Assembly: GCA_030824965.1 (NCBI GenBank)
Contig: JAPJQV010000003.1
Location: forward strand, 248,001-312,000
DNA: 64,000 nt
Direction: 5' to 3'
DNA from: Micavibrio sp.
GTDB lineage: Bacteria > Pseudomonadota > Alphaproteobacteria > Micavibrionales > Micavibrionaceae
In this document: positions 25,155 to 33,959 of the stretch, piece after piece
How the letters are laid out: every line of letters begins with the position of its first letter
Position numbering within the stretch: position 1 is the stretch's first letter
Program-made: the position numbers and the translations under genes
Notes under the pieces: model-generated
Told to the model about the DNA's origin: nothing
What the model saw: the letters and a program-made list of their open reading frames with translations, nothing else
Databases searched by the model: none

Positions 25155-25814
25155 TCATCGCGCTAATAAAACGTAGTAATAGAGATTGAACGATCCGTTT
25201 GTACATCTTACACACGCATTAGGCTGCGGATTGGCGGGAGCTGTCGTATAGGCCGGAACTAAAGGCGGATTAGAATAAGCACCGATAAATCTAGGAGAGG
25301 GAGGGCAATTGGAAATTTCCGGCGTCGTTGTAACGCCAACGAGTTTATTGACCGCTTTGCAAACGCCGTCTGTGATTGGGTATACGGTGATAAAAAGATC
25401 GGCTTTGTCTGAGCCGACGCCCGGTATCGCCATCTCTGCAGAGAATTCGTAATTCGTTGATGCCGGCGATGCCACGCCTGCAGGCGGTTTTCTGTAGAGC
25501 GCTTTGCCGCCTTGAGAAGAAAAAACCTGTTTCGGTGGGGTGTTCGCAATTGTGCCGTAAGCGGCATGGGCTTGCGGATGAGAAAAGCGCAAATCGTTTT
25601 CACTGGCACCGTCATCTAAAATAATGCGGACGGCCTCGGCAACTTCGCCGCTATATTTAATCATCTGGCTTGCTTTTACAGTATCGGATTCCTTATCGAC
25701 ATTGCTGTCAAGCCCGCCATTGTCGCGAAGCGCCACTGTTACAAAACCAATCAAGACAATTGCCAGCAGAATATAAAATAGAATATTTCCGGATTGTGGT
25801 GATGATTTCATCAA
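25155..25814 (-). CDS. Single-span membrane protein, possibly pseudopilin-like
   Basis: 219 residues. SGNILFYILLAIVLIGFVTVAL near the N-terminus is a membrane segment preceded by a short basic leader with a Gly, as in some divergent pseudopilins, but the Glu5 of true prepilins is absent. The exported part has four cysteines near the end (CKAV, SNCPP, NACVRC). It starts inside the end of the dacF-like gene (ATGA overlap) and so is co-translated with it. Function unknown. Confidence 0.7.
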   Translation of the reverse strand: MMKSSPQSGNILFYILLAIVLIGFVTVALRDNGGLDSNVDKESDTVKASQMIKYSGEVAEAVRIILDDGASENDLRFSHPQAHAAYGTIANTPPKQVFSSQGGKALYRKPPAGVASPASTNYEFSAEMAIPGVGSDKADLFITVYPITDGVCKAVNKLVGVTTTPEISNCPPSPRFIGAYSNPPLVPAYTTAPANPQPNACVRCTNGSFNLYYYVLLAR

Positions 25815-27262
25815 TAAGCCTGAGGTGAAATTAAAAGACAGTCTTTAAAATATTTACAGGCTTCTGCCGCTTCACTTTGGGTAAAGCCGCCAAGGCGGGC
25901 GCGGAACATCCAGCTGGCGTCAGCGGTTCTCAAAGGTACGACCATTGTCTGTGCTTTCCTAAGATGAGCCGGAAGTTTCGTTTGAGCTGTAAAGATCGCC
26001 TGATCGGTGGCGATCCGCGTTTGATAGGCGCCGATTTGAATAGACCAATTACTAGCGGCAGATGCCGGAACTGGCAGGCTTGCCTGCTGAAGCTGCGCAG
26101 GGGGCGGATTGTTGTTTTGCAAACTGATCGTGCCTAAAGTCCGGGGTTCAGAAGGGGAAACATAAGGATTGGCGTCGAGTTTTTTTACCTGCAAGGGAGC
26201 TTCGGTCGTCGCTTGCGCCGCACGATAAGCTTCCTGAACTATATCGTTATTTTCTCCTGCCGAGGCCAATACGACTTCTTTTTGCACGGGGGCGAGTTGC
26301 GGGGCGGGTGTGGTTACAGAAGCGACAGCCGCTTTTTCAGCCATCGGTTTTGCAGCGGCAATCCGCATATCTTTTTCAATGGCTTTGGCTTTATCGAAAC
26401 CTTTATCGAGAAGTGACGCCATGTGGACGTTTCTTGTCACCGTCGTGCGGCCGCCGAAAACCACTCCGATCACCCGGCGACCGTCGCGCTTTGCCGAGGC
26501 GACAAGATTGAAACCGGAAGCGTTGATAAATCCGGTTTTGCAGCAATCCATCCCCGCATAAGTTTCCATCAACCGGTTATGGTTGCGGTAATTTCGCCCA
26601 TTATAGGAAAAGTTCTGTTTGGCGAAAATCTTCGCCTGCGAGGGGTAGTTTTTCAAGATATAGCGGGCAAGTCGTGCCTGATCGCGGGCGGTCGTGACCT
26701 GATACTGGTTCGGAAGGCCCGAGGCGTTGTAATACTGGGTGCGGCTCATACCGATGGCTTTGGCTTTAGCCGTCATCTTGCGGGCGAATTCGCTTTCCGA
26801 TCCCGCAATCGCTTCGGCCAGCGCCACTGACATATCGTTGGCCGATAAAGTGGCAAGCGACGACATCGCATCGTTTAAGCGAATGCTCGATCCGGCGGCA
26901 AGGCCGAGTTTACTGGCCGGCATCGCGGCGGCCTTTTTTGAAATCGGAATGCGTTGATTAGGTTGCAGCTTGCCAGTGGCTAAAGCATCGAAGACCATCA
27001 TAAGGGTCATCATTTTGGTCAGGGAGGCAGGATGACGCAGGGCGTCGGCACTATCTGCCGATAAAATAGTTCCGGTTTCGGCATCGATGACGATCGAAGC
27101 ATATTTCGGATTTTTTTGATTTATCGGGGCAACGGCCAAAGCAGGGCGGGCGGCTTTTTTCTTCTTTTTATTCGCAGCATCGGCGGAGATCGGCTGCATA
27201 CAAAGAGCCAAAATCGTCAAAACCGTCAGGCATCTGGCAAACAGACCGGAATTCTTCTTCAA
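25811..27262 (-). CDS. D-alanyl-D-alanine carboxypeptidase with SPOR domain
   Basis: 483 residues: signal sequence (about 1-29), a PBP5/DacF-type penicillin-binding domain, and a C-terminal SPOR domain (about 408-483). The catalytic motifs are SLTK (Ser80, Lys83), SAN (140-142) and KTG (242-244). The enzyme trims the terminal D-Ala of peptidoglycan stems in the periplasm; the SPOR domain (WSIQIGAYQTR) binds denuded septal glycan and should target it to the division site. The linker between the domains is long and proline-rich. Confidence 0.92.
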   Translation of the reverse strand: MKKNSGLFARCLTVLTILALCMQPISADAANKKKKKAARPALAVAPINQKNPKYASIVIDAETGTILSADSADALRHPASLTKMMTLMMVFDALATGKLQPNQRIPISKKAAAMPASKLGLAAGSSIRLNDAMSSLATLSANDMSVALAEAIAGSESEFARKMTAKAKAIGMSRTQYYNASGLPNQYQVTTARDQARLARYILKNYPSQAKIFAKQNFSYNGRNYRNHNRLMETYAGMDCCKTGFINASGFNLVASAKRDGRRVIGVVFGGRTTVTRNVHMASLLDKGFDKAKAIEKDMRIAAAKPMAEKAAVASVTTPAPQLAPVQKEVVLASAGENNDIVQEAYRAAQATTEAPLQVKKLDANPYVSPSEPRTLGTISLQNNNPPPAQLQQASLPVPASAASNWSIQIGAYQTRIATDQAIFTAQTKLPAHLRKAQTMVVPLRTADASWMFRARLGGFTQSEAAEACKYFKDCLLISPQAY

Positions 27263-27384
27263 GACTGATTTCCTGTAATATTTAAAAGGCGGGATATGAG
27301 TGATTCTTTATATATGTATTCTATACCTGCCTTAATCTTAAAGTGTAGCGGTAAATCTGGAAATTTCTAATTAAAAGACTCTTG

Positions 27385-27450
27385 TTGCAATGCAGCATAA
27401 ACAGGTTGACTTGAAGATTTTATAATTATATATTTAATTGTGCATTGCAA
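27385..27450 (+). promoter_or_regulatory. Phasin promoter flanked by TTGCAATGCA inverted repeat
   Basis: A promoter TTGACT (27406-27411), 17-base spacer, TATATT (27429-27434) lies between TTGCAATGCA (27385-27394) and its exact reverse complement TGCATTGCAA (27441-27450). The sites resemble the TGC/GCA-rich sequences bound by the PHB-sensing repressor PhaR in Paracoccus and Rhodobacter; binding here is inferred. phaR is not in the window. Confidence 0.6.
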
Positions 27451-27539
27451 AAAATCCTGTGTTGGATTAAGTTTTCCTGGATGTTGCGGTGCCGTAAATT
27501 CAGGCGCATACTGCGGCTGAACAATTACAGGAGATATCG

Positions 27540-28016
27540 ATGGCTAAAAATTCCCAAATCCCGTCTGGCAAAGACAGCTCGATTATTCCTTTTGCTAACT
27601 TTGCCAATACCCAATCTTTAGAATCCATGGAGAAAATCATGAATACCAGTAAAGACCAGTTCGAAAAATTCAAAACCGACGCTACAGAATCAGGCCGTCA
27701 GGGTTTCGAAGCCATCATGAAATCAGGCTCCGTTTTCGCTCAAGGCTTTGAGCAATATATAAAAACATGCGCCGATATTGCGCAGAGCACGGCAGAGCGT
27801 CAGAGCGAGGCTTTCAAACAACTTCTTTCCTGCAAAACCTTGAACGAAGTTGCTGAGACACAAAACAAGATCGCGCAGGATAATTTTGAACAAATCATGC
27901 AAACAGCGTCCAAATTGTCTGAAATCACCATTAAACTTACACAAGAAGCCCTGGAGCCGATTAACGAAGAAGTTTCGAAAAACGTTAAAAAAGCTTCGGA
28001 ATCAATGGCAGCTTAA
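27540..28016 (+). CDS. Phasin family protein
   Basis: 158 residues, amphipathic helices without cysteine clusters or membrane segments. The centre, GFEAIMKSGSVFAQGFEQYIKTCADIAQSTAERQSEAFKQLL, is the phasin_2 signature. Phasins coat polyhydroxybutyrate granules. The gene has an AGGAG-like site ahead of the ATG, its own promoter and a terminator, so it is monocistronic. PHB synthase genes are not in the window. Confidence 0.88.
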   Translation: MAKNSQIPSGKDSSIIPFANFANTQSLESMEKIMNTSKDQFEKFKTDATESGRQGFEAIMKSGSVFAQGFEQYIKTCADIAQSTAERQSEAFKQLLSCKTLNEVAETQNKIAQDNFEQIMQTASKLSEITIKLTQEALEPINEEVSKNVKKASESMAA

Positions 28017-28038
28017 TTCTAAGCTTTTTCCTTTTTTA

Positions 28039-28070
28039 AACCCTGTCCGGCAATCCGGGCAGGGTTTTTT
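28039..28070 (+). terminator. Terminator downstream of the phasin gene
   Basis: AACCCTGTCCGG, CAAT, CCGGGCAGGGTT with a T-run; one mismatch in the stem. Confidence 0.9.
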
Positions 28071-28133
28071 GCCAATTGGAGATTTTCAAACATTGATCTA
28101 AATTAAAGCGTAGAAATGGTTTATAATATCCTC

Positions 28134-28514
28134 ATGCCGAAATTCAGTCCTGACATAAAATTCTTCGATACAACCGCTGAAAACGGGTCTGAACGGCAAA
28201 ACCCGGACCAGAATAACGAGCCGCAGAATTCATTACTGCTCAAAACCCGCACCAAAACTCAAAAGCCGGGCCTTTATAAAGTTTTGCTTCTAAATGATGA
28301 TTACACGCCGATGGAATTCGTCATTCATATTTTGGAAAGATTCTTCAATAAGAATAAGCACGAGGCGACCGATATCATGCTCCACGTCCATAGGCGCGGG
28401 GTGGGATTGTGTGGCGTCTTTACCTATGAGGTCGCCGAAACCAAGGTCAATCAGGTCATGGATTTCGCGAGGGCGAATGAACAGCCTCTGCAATGTACGA
28501 TGGAAAAGGAATAA
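28134..28514 (+). CDS. clpS: ATP-dependent Clp protease adaptor ClpS
   Basis: 126 residues from the ATG at 28134 (an in-frame ATG also exists at 28116). ClpS hands N-degron substrates to ClpAP. The core is clear: LYKVLLLNDDYTPMEFVIHILERFF, then HEATDIMLHVHRRGVGLCGVFTYEVAETKV. A TATAAT lies at 28122-28127, within the longer frame; if it is the -10 element the transcript would start at or next to the 28134 ATG and be leaderless, which is why this start is preferred. No clear -35 was found. Confidence 0.92.
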   Translation: MPKFSPDIKFFDTTAENGSERQNPDQNNEPQNSLLLKTRTKTQKPGLYKVLLLNDDYTPMEFVIHILERFFNKNKHEATDIMLHVHRRGVGLCGVFTYEVAETKVNQVMDFARANEQPLQCTMEKE

Positions 28515-28526
28515 AGGATGACCGGA

Positions 28527-28856
28527 ATGGACTGGCTTGCGGACTGGTATAAATCCAATTGCAATGGCCAATGGGAGCATAACGAAGGGATCACTATCGT
28601 TACGCTTGATAATCCGGGCTGGCATATTACCATCAGCCTGACCGGCACAAAGCTGGAAAAGGCCAATCTTGCCGAAGTGAATCACGAAGGTGAGAACGAG
28701 AATGACTGGTTCACAGCCAAAATCAGCAATCGGGAAGAAACGAAAGAACTGGGCGGACGCTGTTTCATAGCTGCCTGCGGTCCCGATCATTTGAATCAGG
28801 TTATCGCTATCTTCAAAGCGTTTGCGGAAAGTGAAGGCATGCATGCTGTCGCGTAA
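28527..28856 (+). CDS. Imm53-like protein between clpS and clpA
   Basis: 109 residues from the ATG at 28527, which has AAGGA at good spacing; ATG 28518 is the longer alternative. The segment DWLADWYKSNCNGQWEHNEG then ITIVTLDNPGW matches the motif pattern remembered for immunity protein 53 (WY..xC.G.WEH..GI.I.TLDNPGW). No polymorphic toxin is nearby. The gene is between clpS and clpA and overlaps clpA by 14 bases, so it is part of the clp operon. It may be a captured single-domain protein with a proteolysis-related job rather than an immunity factor. Confidence 0.75.
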   Translation: MDWLADWYKSNCNGQWEHNEGITIVTLDNPGWHITISLTGTKLEKANLAEVNHEGENENDWFTAKISNREETKELGGRCFIAACGPDHLNQVIAIFKAFAESEGMHAVA

Positions 28857-31152
28857 TCTCGAACAATCCCTTCACCGGGCGCTGGCTGCCGCCAATGCGC
28901 GGCTGCATGAATTTGCAACGCTTGAACATCTCTTGCTGGCGCTGGTCGAGGATCAGGATGCGATGGCGGTTTTGCGGTCTTGTGGCGTTCCGCTCTCCGA
29001 CCTGAAAGCGCAAATCGAAAACTATCTGGATAACGAGCTGACCTATCTCATCTCCGGCGGAAGTGTGGAAGCCAAGCCAACAACAGCGTTTCAGCGCGTC
29101 TTGCAACGCGCCGCCATTCATGTCCAGTCATCGGGTCGCGAGGAAGTCACGGGCGCAAATGTTTTAGTCGCGCTGTTTTCCGAGCGTGAAAGTCATGCCG
29201 TGCATTTCCTGCAGGAACATGAAATGACACGCTTCGATGCGGTCAACTATATCAGCCATGGTATCGCCAAGGTTCCCGGCGCGAATGATGCGCCACGTCT
29301 GCCTCGCGGGGCGGACCCGTTGGCAGGGGAAGAAAAACTCGCAAAAACAGGCCGCGAAGCTCTCGATGCCTATTGCGTCAACCTGAACGAAAAAGCCGGT
29401 AAAGGAAAAATCGATCCGCTGGTGGGACGAGAAAAAGAAGTGGATCGCACGATCCAGATTCTATGTCGGCGATCTAAGAACAACCCTCTTTATGTCGGCG
29501 ACCCTGGTGTCGGCAAAACGGCGATTGCCGAAGGCCTGGCAAAGAAAATCATCGACAAAGAAGTGCCGGAAGTCCTGGAAGATTGTACGATCTTCTCTCT
29601 AGATATGGGAGCGCTTTTAGCCGGAACGCGTTATCGCGGCGATTTCGAAGAACGTTTGAAAGCGGTCATTACCGAATTACAGAACATGGACAATGTCGTT
29701 TTGTTCATAGACGAAATTCATACGATTATCGGCGCCGGTGCGACGTCGGGCGGTGCGATGGATGCGTCCAATTTGCTGAAACCTGCATTGGCTAATGGTA
29801 GTCTTCGCTGTGTTGGCTCAACTACATATAAAGAATATCGTAATCATTTCGAAAAAGACCGGGCGCTGGCACGACGTTTCCAGAAAATCGATGTGCATGA
29901 GCCGAGTCTCGATGATGCGATCCGTATTTTAAAAGGTCTCAAGCCTTATTATGAGAAGCATCATAATGTGAAATACACGATAGAAGCGATCAAGGCAGCG
30001 GTGGAATTATCCGCGCGTTATATCGGCGACAGGAAACTTCCCGATAAAGCCATCGATATCATCGATGAGGTAGGGGCGGCGCAAATGCTACTGCCTGCGG
30101 CGAAACGTAAAAAAACGATTGGGATAAAAGATATCGAAGGTGTTGTGGCCGCGATTGCGCGAATTCCGGCCAAGGCCGTTTCCAAAGACGACCGCCAGGT
30201 CTTGCAGACTTTGGAACGCGACCTCAAAACCATGGTATTTGATCAGGATACGGCAATCCAGATATTGTCGGATTCCATCAAGATGGCGAGGGCAGGTTTG
30301 CGCGATCCTGAAAAGCCTATCGGGTCTTATCTATTTTCCGGCCCTACGGGGGTTGGTAAAACGGAAGTCGCCAAGCAAATGGCCAAGACGCTCGGAATCG
30401 AAATGATCCGTTTCGACATGTCGGAATATATGGAGCGTCACGCCGTTTCCCGCCTGATCGGTGCGCCGCCTGGTTATGTCGGTTACGAACAGGGCGGATT
30501 ACTGACCGACAAAATCGATCAGCATCCTCATTGCATATTATTACTCGACGAGATTGAAAAGGCCCATCCCGATCTATTCAATCTTTTGCTGCAAGTCATG
30601 GATTACGGGCGATTGACCGATAATAACGGCAAAAACATCGATTTCCGAAATGTAATCTTAATCATGACGACAAATGCCGGGGCGGCGCAAATGGCAAAAG
30701 CGCCTTTGGGCTTTGAGTCGAACCGTCGTGTCGAGGACGATCAGGAAGAGATCAAGCGGCTGTTTACACCGGAATTTAGAAATCGCCTTGACGCGATCGT
30801 GCCTTTTGCTGCACTTGGCAAGGAGACGGTCATGCGCGTTGTCGATAAATTTGTCATGCAGCTCGAAGCTCAGCTGGCAGAGAAAAACGTTACGATTACG
30901 CTTACCGATAAGGCGCGGGCTTATTTGGCTGATCTCGGCTATGACCCTGCGATGGGGGCTAGACCTTTAGGTCGAGTTATTCAGGATAAGATTAAAAAGC
31001 CTCTGGCTGAAGAGCTTCTATTCGGCAAATTGGTCAATGGAGGGGCTGTTATGATGGATTATGACGGTGAGAAACTTCATTTTTCCTATAAATCAGAGAA
31101 ACCATCAAAAAATATTGAAGAAACAACTCAGGATTCCGAGACAATAGAATAA
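28843..31152 (+). CDS. clpA: ATP-dependent Clp protease ATP-binding subunit ClpA
   Basis: 769 residues from the ATG at 28843 (MLSRNLEQSLHRAL, the usual ClpA N-terminus). It has an N-domain for ClpS binding, AAA module 1 with GDPGVGKT (219-226) and FIDEIHTIIGAG, and AAA module 2 with GPTGVGKT (500-507), LLLDEIEKAHPD and the C-terminal D2 region with MGARPLGR. The unfoldase feeds substrates to ClpP. It overlaps the Imm53-like gene by 14 bases and completes the clpS operon. Confidence 0.96.
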   Translation: MLSRNLEQSLHRALAAANARLHEFATLEHLLLALVEDQDAMAVLRSCGVPLSDLKAQIENYLDNELTYLISGGSVEAKPTTAFQRVLQRAAIHVQSSGREEVTGANVLVALFSERESHAVHFLQEHEMTRFDAVNYISHGIAKVPGANDAPRLPRGADPLAGEEKLAKTGREALDAYCVNLNEKAGKGKIDPLVGREKEVDRTIQILCRRSKNNPLYVGDPGVGKTAIAEGLAKKIIDKEVPEVLEDCTIFSLDMGALLAGTRYRGDFEERLKAVITELQNMDNVVLFIDEIHTIIGAGATSGGAMDASNLLKPALANGSLRCVGSTTYKEYRNHFEKDRALARRFQKIDVHEPSLDDAIRILKGLKPYYEKHHNVKYTIEAIKAAVELSARYIGDRKLPDKAIDIIDEVGAAQMLLPAAKRKKTIGIKDIEGVVAAIARIPAKAVSKDDRQVLQTLERDLKTMVFDQDTAIQILSDSIKMARAGLRDPEKPIGSYLFSGPTGVGKTEVAKQMAKTLGIEMIRFDMSEYMERHAVSRLIGAPPGYVGYEQGGLLTDKIDQHPHCILLLDEIEKAHPDLFNLLLQVMDYGRLTDNNGKNIDFRNVILIMTTNAGAAQMAKAPLGFESNRRVEDDQEEIKRLFTPEFRNRLDAIVPFAALGKETVMRVVDKFVMQLEAQLAEKNVTITLTDKARAYLADLGYDPAMGARPLGRVIQDKIKKPLAEELLFGKLVNGGAVMMDYDGEKLHFSYKSEKPSKNIEETTQDSETIE

Positions 31153-31193
31153 ATTAGCCATGTTCTATGGCAAAAAATTATAAAGGATATTAG

Positions 31194-32051
31194 ATGACCG
31201 ATGCCCCCCTTATCCTGATAGCGGACGATTCCGCCGTCAGCCGGGAATATATCACGAATATTTTAATTCCTGCAGGATATCGGGTAATGCAGGCCCTCGA
31301 TGGAGGGTCAGCCTTGAAAGTTGTTCGTGAGCATGATGTCGCATTGGCCATCATCGATCATTACATGCAGCCTTATGGAGGGCTGGAATTTGCCAAAGAG
31401 ATCACGGCAACCGATTTCGGTTTACCGATGCTGATGGTCACCCAAGAGGAAACATCCGATCTCTTGCTCGAATTGTCGCGCCACGGGGTGCATCATTTAT
31501 TAAAAAAGCCGGTTGAGCCGAAAAGATTGCTAGAGACAATTCGACGGCTTTTAAGGGAAAAACCGGCTGAAGATGGGTATATTCCACGGGAAGAAGGCAT
31601 TGAAATAGCAAAATCCACTTATTCTCATGAAGAATTGATGCAAAAAACGCTCGATTTGGCCCTAAAAAATGTCAAGACCGGTACTGGAGGACCTTTTAGT
31701 GCTATTATTACTGATAAAGAAGGTAAAATTTTAGGCGAGGGGGCTAATCGTTCCTCGTTCCGGGCCGATCCGATTGCTCATGCGGAAGTTATGGCGATCC
31801 GTCAGGCGACTGAAAAAACCGACAGTCTTAGTCTCGACGGTTGTATTCTCTATTCATCCAGCGAGCCAACCAAGATTGGGCGAGCCTTGATCGATAGCGT
31901 AGGTATCGAGAAAGTATATTATGGCCTTTCATCCCAAGAAGTTGCGAGCTTCTTTCCGGCAAAGAAATTTATAAATGCTGCATACGAGCAATTCCAAAAG
32001 GATGCAGCATTAAAAATGTTAGCCGCAGCAAAGGCGCAAAATCAAGATTAG
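31194..32051 (+). CDS. Response-regulator receiver domain fused to a deaminase-like domain lacking the PCxxC zinc motif
   Basis: 285 residues. Residues 1-122 are a receiver domain: Asp11-Asp12, phospho-acceptor Asp55 in LAIIDHYMQP, and Lys105 in LKKPVEP. Residues 145-245 resemble a nucleoside/guanine deaminase: GGPFSAIITDKEGKILGEG, the HAE motif (His196, Glu198) and LDGCILYSSSEP. In active enzymes SSEP is followed by C-x-x-C; here it reads SEPTKIG, so both zinc cysteines are replaced (Thr226, Gly229). The domain is therefore probably catalytically dead and may bind a nucleotide. It follows clpA by 41 bases. No histidine kinase is adjacent. Confidence 0.85.
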   Translation: MTDAPLILIADDSAVSREYITNILIPAGYRVMQALDGGSALKVVREHDVALAIIDHYMQPYGGLEFAKEITATDFGLPMLMVTQEETSDLLLELSRHGVHHLLKKPVEPKRLLETIRRLLREKPAEDGYIPREEGIEIAKSTYSHEELMQKTLDLALKNVKTGTGGPFSAIITDKEGKILGEGANRSSFRADPIAHAEVMAIRQATEKTDSLSLDGCILYSSSEPTKIGRALIDSVGIEKVYYGLSSQEVASFFPAKKFINAAYEQFQKDAALKMLAAAKAQNQD

Positions 32052-32089
32052 TTCTGGCGTTTCGTTTTAGTTATGTATAAATAAGATTC

Positions 32090-32494
32090 ATGACTGAGTT
32101 AATCCGCGTAGTGAGGCATGATCCAAATTGGCAAAGCTTGAGCGATATCGCCAATAGATCTTTCGACAATTGGAATCCAAGCTATTTGTCCGACGAAATC
32201 CGCGAATATTATATTTATAAAAAAGAAAATACGGCTTTTGGAACCGTAACTGCCGATATAGGTGAGGTGACAGACGCTTATATCAATGATGTCGCGATAC
32301 ATCCGGATTACAGACGCCAGGGTATTGGTCTGAAAATGCTGGCGGCACTCGATGAGAAATTATCAAGTCGTTTCCGGATGGCATGGCTGATGACCGAGCC
32401 AAGAAATATCGAATTCTATAATGCGGCGGGTTATACTCGCGATGGGCAAAGCACATCAGTGGATATGATCATGATGATCAAATATTATGGTTAA
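32090..32494 (+). CDS. GNAT family N-acetyltransferase
   Basis: 134 residues. The acetyl-CoA binding motif is AYINDVAIHPDYRRQGIGLKMLAALDEKL, followed by the strand/helix end PRNIEFYNAAGYTR. A small single-domain acetyltransferase; the substrate is unknown. The stop codon overlaps the convergent RidA-like gene by four bases. Confidence 0.87.
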   Translation: MTELIRVVRHDPNWQSLSDIANRSFDNWNPSYLSDEIREYYIYKKENTAFGTVTADIGEVTDAYINDVAIHPDYRRQGIGLKMLAALDEKLSSRFRMAWLMTEPRNIEFYNAAGYTRDGQSTSVDMIMMIKYYG

Positions 32495-32958
32495 ACCTTG
32501 ATCTCGAAAATCGCGTCAATTTCAACAGCAACGCCAAAAGGAAGATTAGCAACACCGACTGCCGCTCTGGAATGCCTGCCGATATCGCCAAGGGCCGCGA
32601 CTATAAGCTCGGACGCGCCATTGATCACCGCAGGATGCTGGTCGAAATCGGCTGTCCCATTGACAAATCCGCCCAAGCGGACGCAACGAACGATACGGCT
32701 CCAGTCGCCGTCGACTGCGGCTTTAACCTGAGAGAGGATATTAAGGGCGCAGGCTTTTGCAGCTTCCTGACCTTGTTGGATGTTGAAATTTTCACCAAGG
32801 CGACCCTGATGCATTTTTTCGCCGTTTAAAAACGGGATCTGTCCCGCAATGAAAATATGCGATCCGCTAATGACATAAGGGACATAGGATGCCGCAGGTG
32901 GTGCCGCGGCAGGAAGGCTTAATCCAATCGATAATAATTGTTTTTCAGGGTCGATCAT
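32491..32958 (-). CDS. RidA (YjgF) family protein
   Basis: 155 residues from the ATG at 32958, preceded by AAGGAAA; a longer frame exists but has no ribosome site. It belongs to the RidA/YjgF group of the larger (about 150-residue) type: HIFIAGQIPFLNGEK, CALNILSQVKAAVDGDWSRIVRCVRLGGFVNG and the end VGVANLPFGVAVEIDAIFEI with the family VGV..LP pattern. RidA members deaminate reactive enamine/imine intermediates; the typical RidA arginine at the C-terminal motif is not evident, so activity is open. Confidence 0.88.
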   Translation of the reverse strand: MIDPEKQLLSIGLSLPAAAPPAASYVPYVISGSHIFIAGQIPFLNGEKMHQGRLGENFNIQQGQEAAKACALNILSQVKAAVDGDWSRIVRCVRLGGFVNGTADFDQHPAVINGASELIVAALGDIGRHSRAAVGVANLPFGVAVEIDAIFEIKV

Positions 32959-33034
32959 CTTGAGTTTCCTTAAATGGCCTTGATTTCCACCTCGTTTTAA
33001 GCCACTAAAGACGTTAGTCAAAGGATTAAATCAC

Positions 33035-33427
33035 ATGGGAATTTTAAGCCTCTTCAGCGCGCAGTCGCCAGCGCATATCTGGTTCGTGACCCTCATGTCC
33101 GGAGCGAAGAGGATGGGGCAGGATTCTTTTGGCAATACTTATTATGAAGCCGGTCCCCGCAAAGGTTATAAGCGCAATCGACGCTGGGTCATTTATAAGG
33201 GTGAGGCCGATGCCTCGCGCGTTCCCCCTGAATGGCACGGCTGGCTGCATTACCAGAATGACGAGGCGCCGGTTGGAGATCATTCATTCCGCCGTAACTG
33301 GCAAAAACCGTATGTGCCGAATCTAACTGGAACCGATCAGGCTTACCGTCCGCCGGGCCATATTCTTGAAGGCGGCAAGCGCGATAAAGCGACAGGCGAT
33401 TATCAAGCCTGGACGCCGCCACAATAA
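33035..33427 (+). CDS. NADH:ubiquinone oxidoreductase NDUFA12-like subunit
   Basis: 130 residues of the NDUFA12 (B17.2) family, an accessory subunit of complex I in alphaproteobacteria and mitochondria. The pattern VGQDSFGNTYYE-like (MGQDSFGNTYYEAGPRKG), RRWVIYKGEADASRVPPEWHGWLHY and the proline-rich end PPGHILEGGKR match the family. It is next to mlaD and the DUF2155 gene as in many alphaproteobacteria. An AAGGA lies upstream of the ATG. Confidence 0.92.
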   Translation: MGILSLFSAQSPAHIWFVTLMSGAKRMGQDSFGNTYYEAGPRKGYKRNRRWVIYKGEADASRVPPEWHGWLHYQNDEAPVGDHSFRRNWQKPYVPNLTGTDQAYRPPGHILEGGKRDKATGDYQAWTPPQ

Positions 33428-33443
33428 TTTAAGGGATAGTTAA

Positions 33444-33953
33444 ATGAAACGTAATGTTGTCGAAACGGTTCTAGGCGCGGTTGTCATTATCGGCGCACTG
33501 GCTTTTTTAACCTTCAGTTATAAATCGTCGAATGTTGGCAGTGTGGACGGCTATCGCGTCACGGCGGATTTCTCGGATATCGGCGGATTGAAAGTCGGCG
33601 ATGAAGTTCAGGTGAGCGGCGTGAAAGTAGGTCAGGTTGCCGGTATCGCGCTCGATCCGAAAGCCTATCTGGCGCGTGTTACGATCGAAGTCGGAAAGAA
33701 TATCAAATTGCCAACGGATACGGCTGCTTTGATCAGTTCGACAAGCCTGCTCGGTGGCAAATATCTGCAATTGGAGCCGGGTGGTGCAGAAGATTATCTG
33801 GCTGATAACGGCCGTATAGAATTTACGCAGGCACCGCAAAACCTTGAACAACTGCTTGGCAAGTTTATCTTTAGCGTCAGTGACAAAAAAGGCGAGGATT
33901 CTGAAGAAACACCGACGGAAAATGCCGCTCCTGCCGAGCCTGCTTCGCCGTAA
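33444..33953 (+). CDS. mlaD: MlaD-type phospholipid transport substrate-binding protein
   Basis: 169 residues: N-terminal membrane helix (about 6-26) and a single MCE domain with VTADFSDIGGLKVGDEVQVSG and the later LISSTSLLGGKYLQLEPGG. MlaD forms a hexameric ring in the periplasm on the MlaFE transporter and moves phospholipids between the membranes. The other mla genes are not adjacent. The acidic tail is short and probably disordered. Confidence 0.92.
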   Translation: MKRNVVETVLGAVVIIGALAFLTFSYKSSNVGSVDGYRVTADFSDIGGLKVGDEVQVSGVKVGQVAGIALDPKAYLARVTIEVGKNIKLPTDTAALISSTSLLGGKYLQLEPGGAEDYLADNGRIEFTQAPQNLEQLLGKFIFSVSDKKGEDSEETPTENAAPAEPASP

Positions 33954-33959
33954 AATTTT

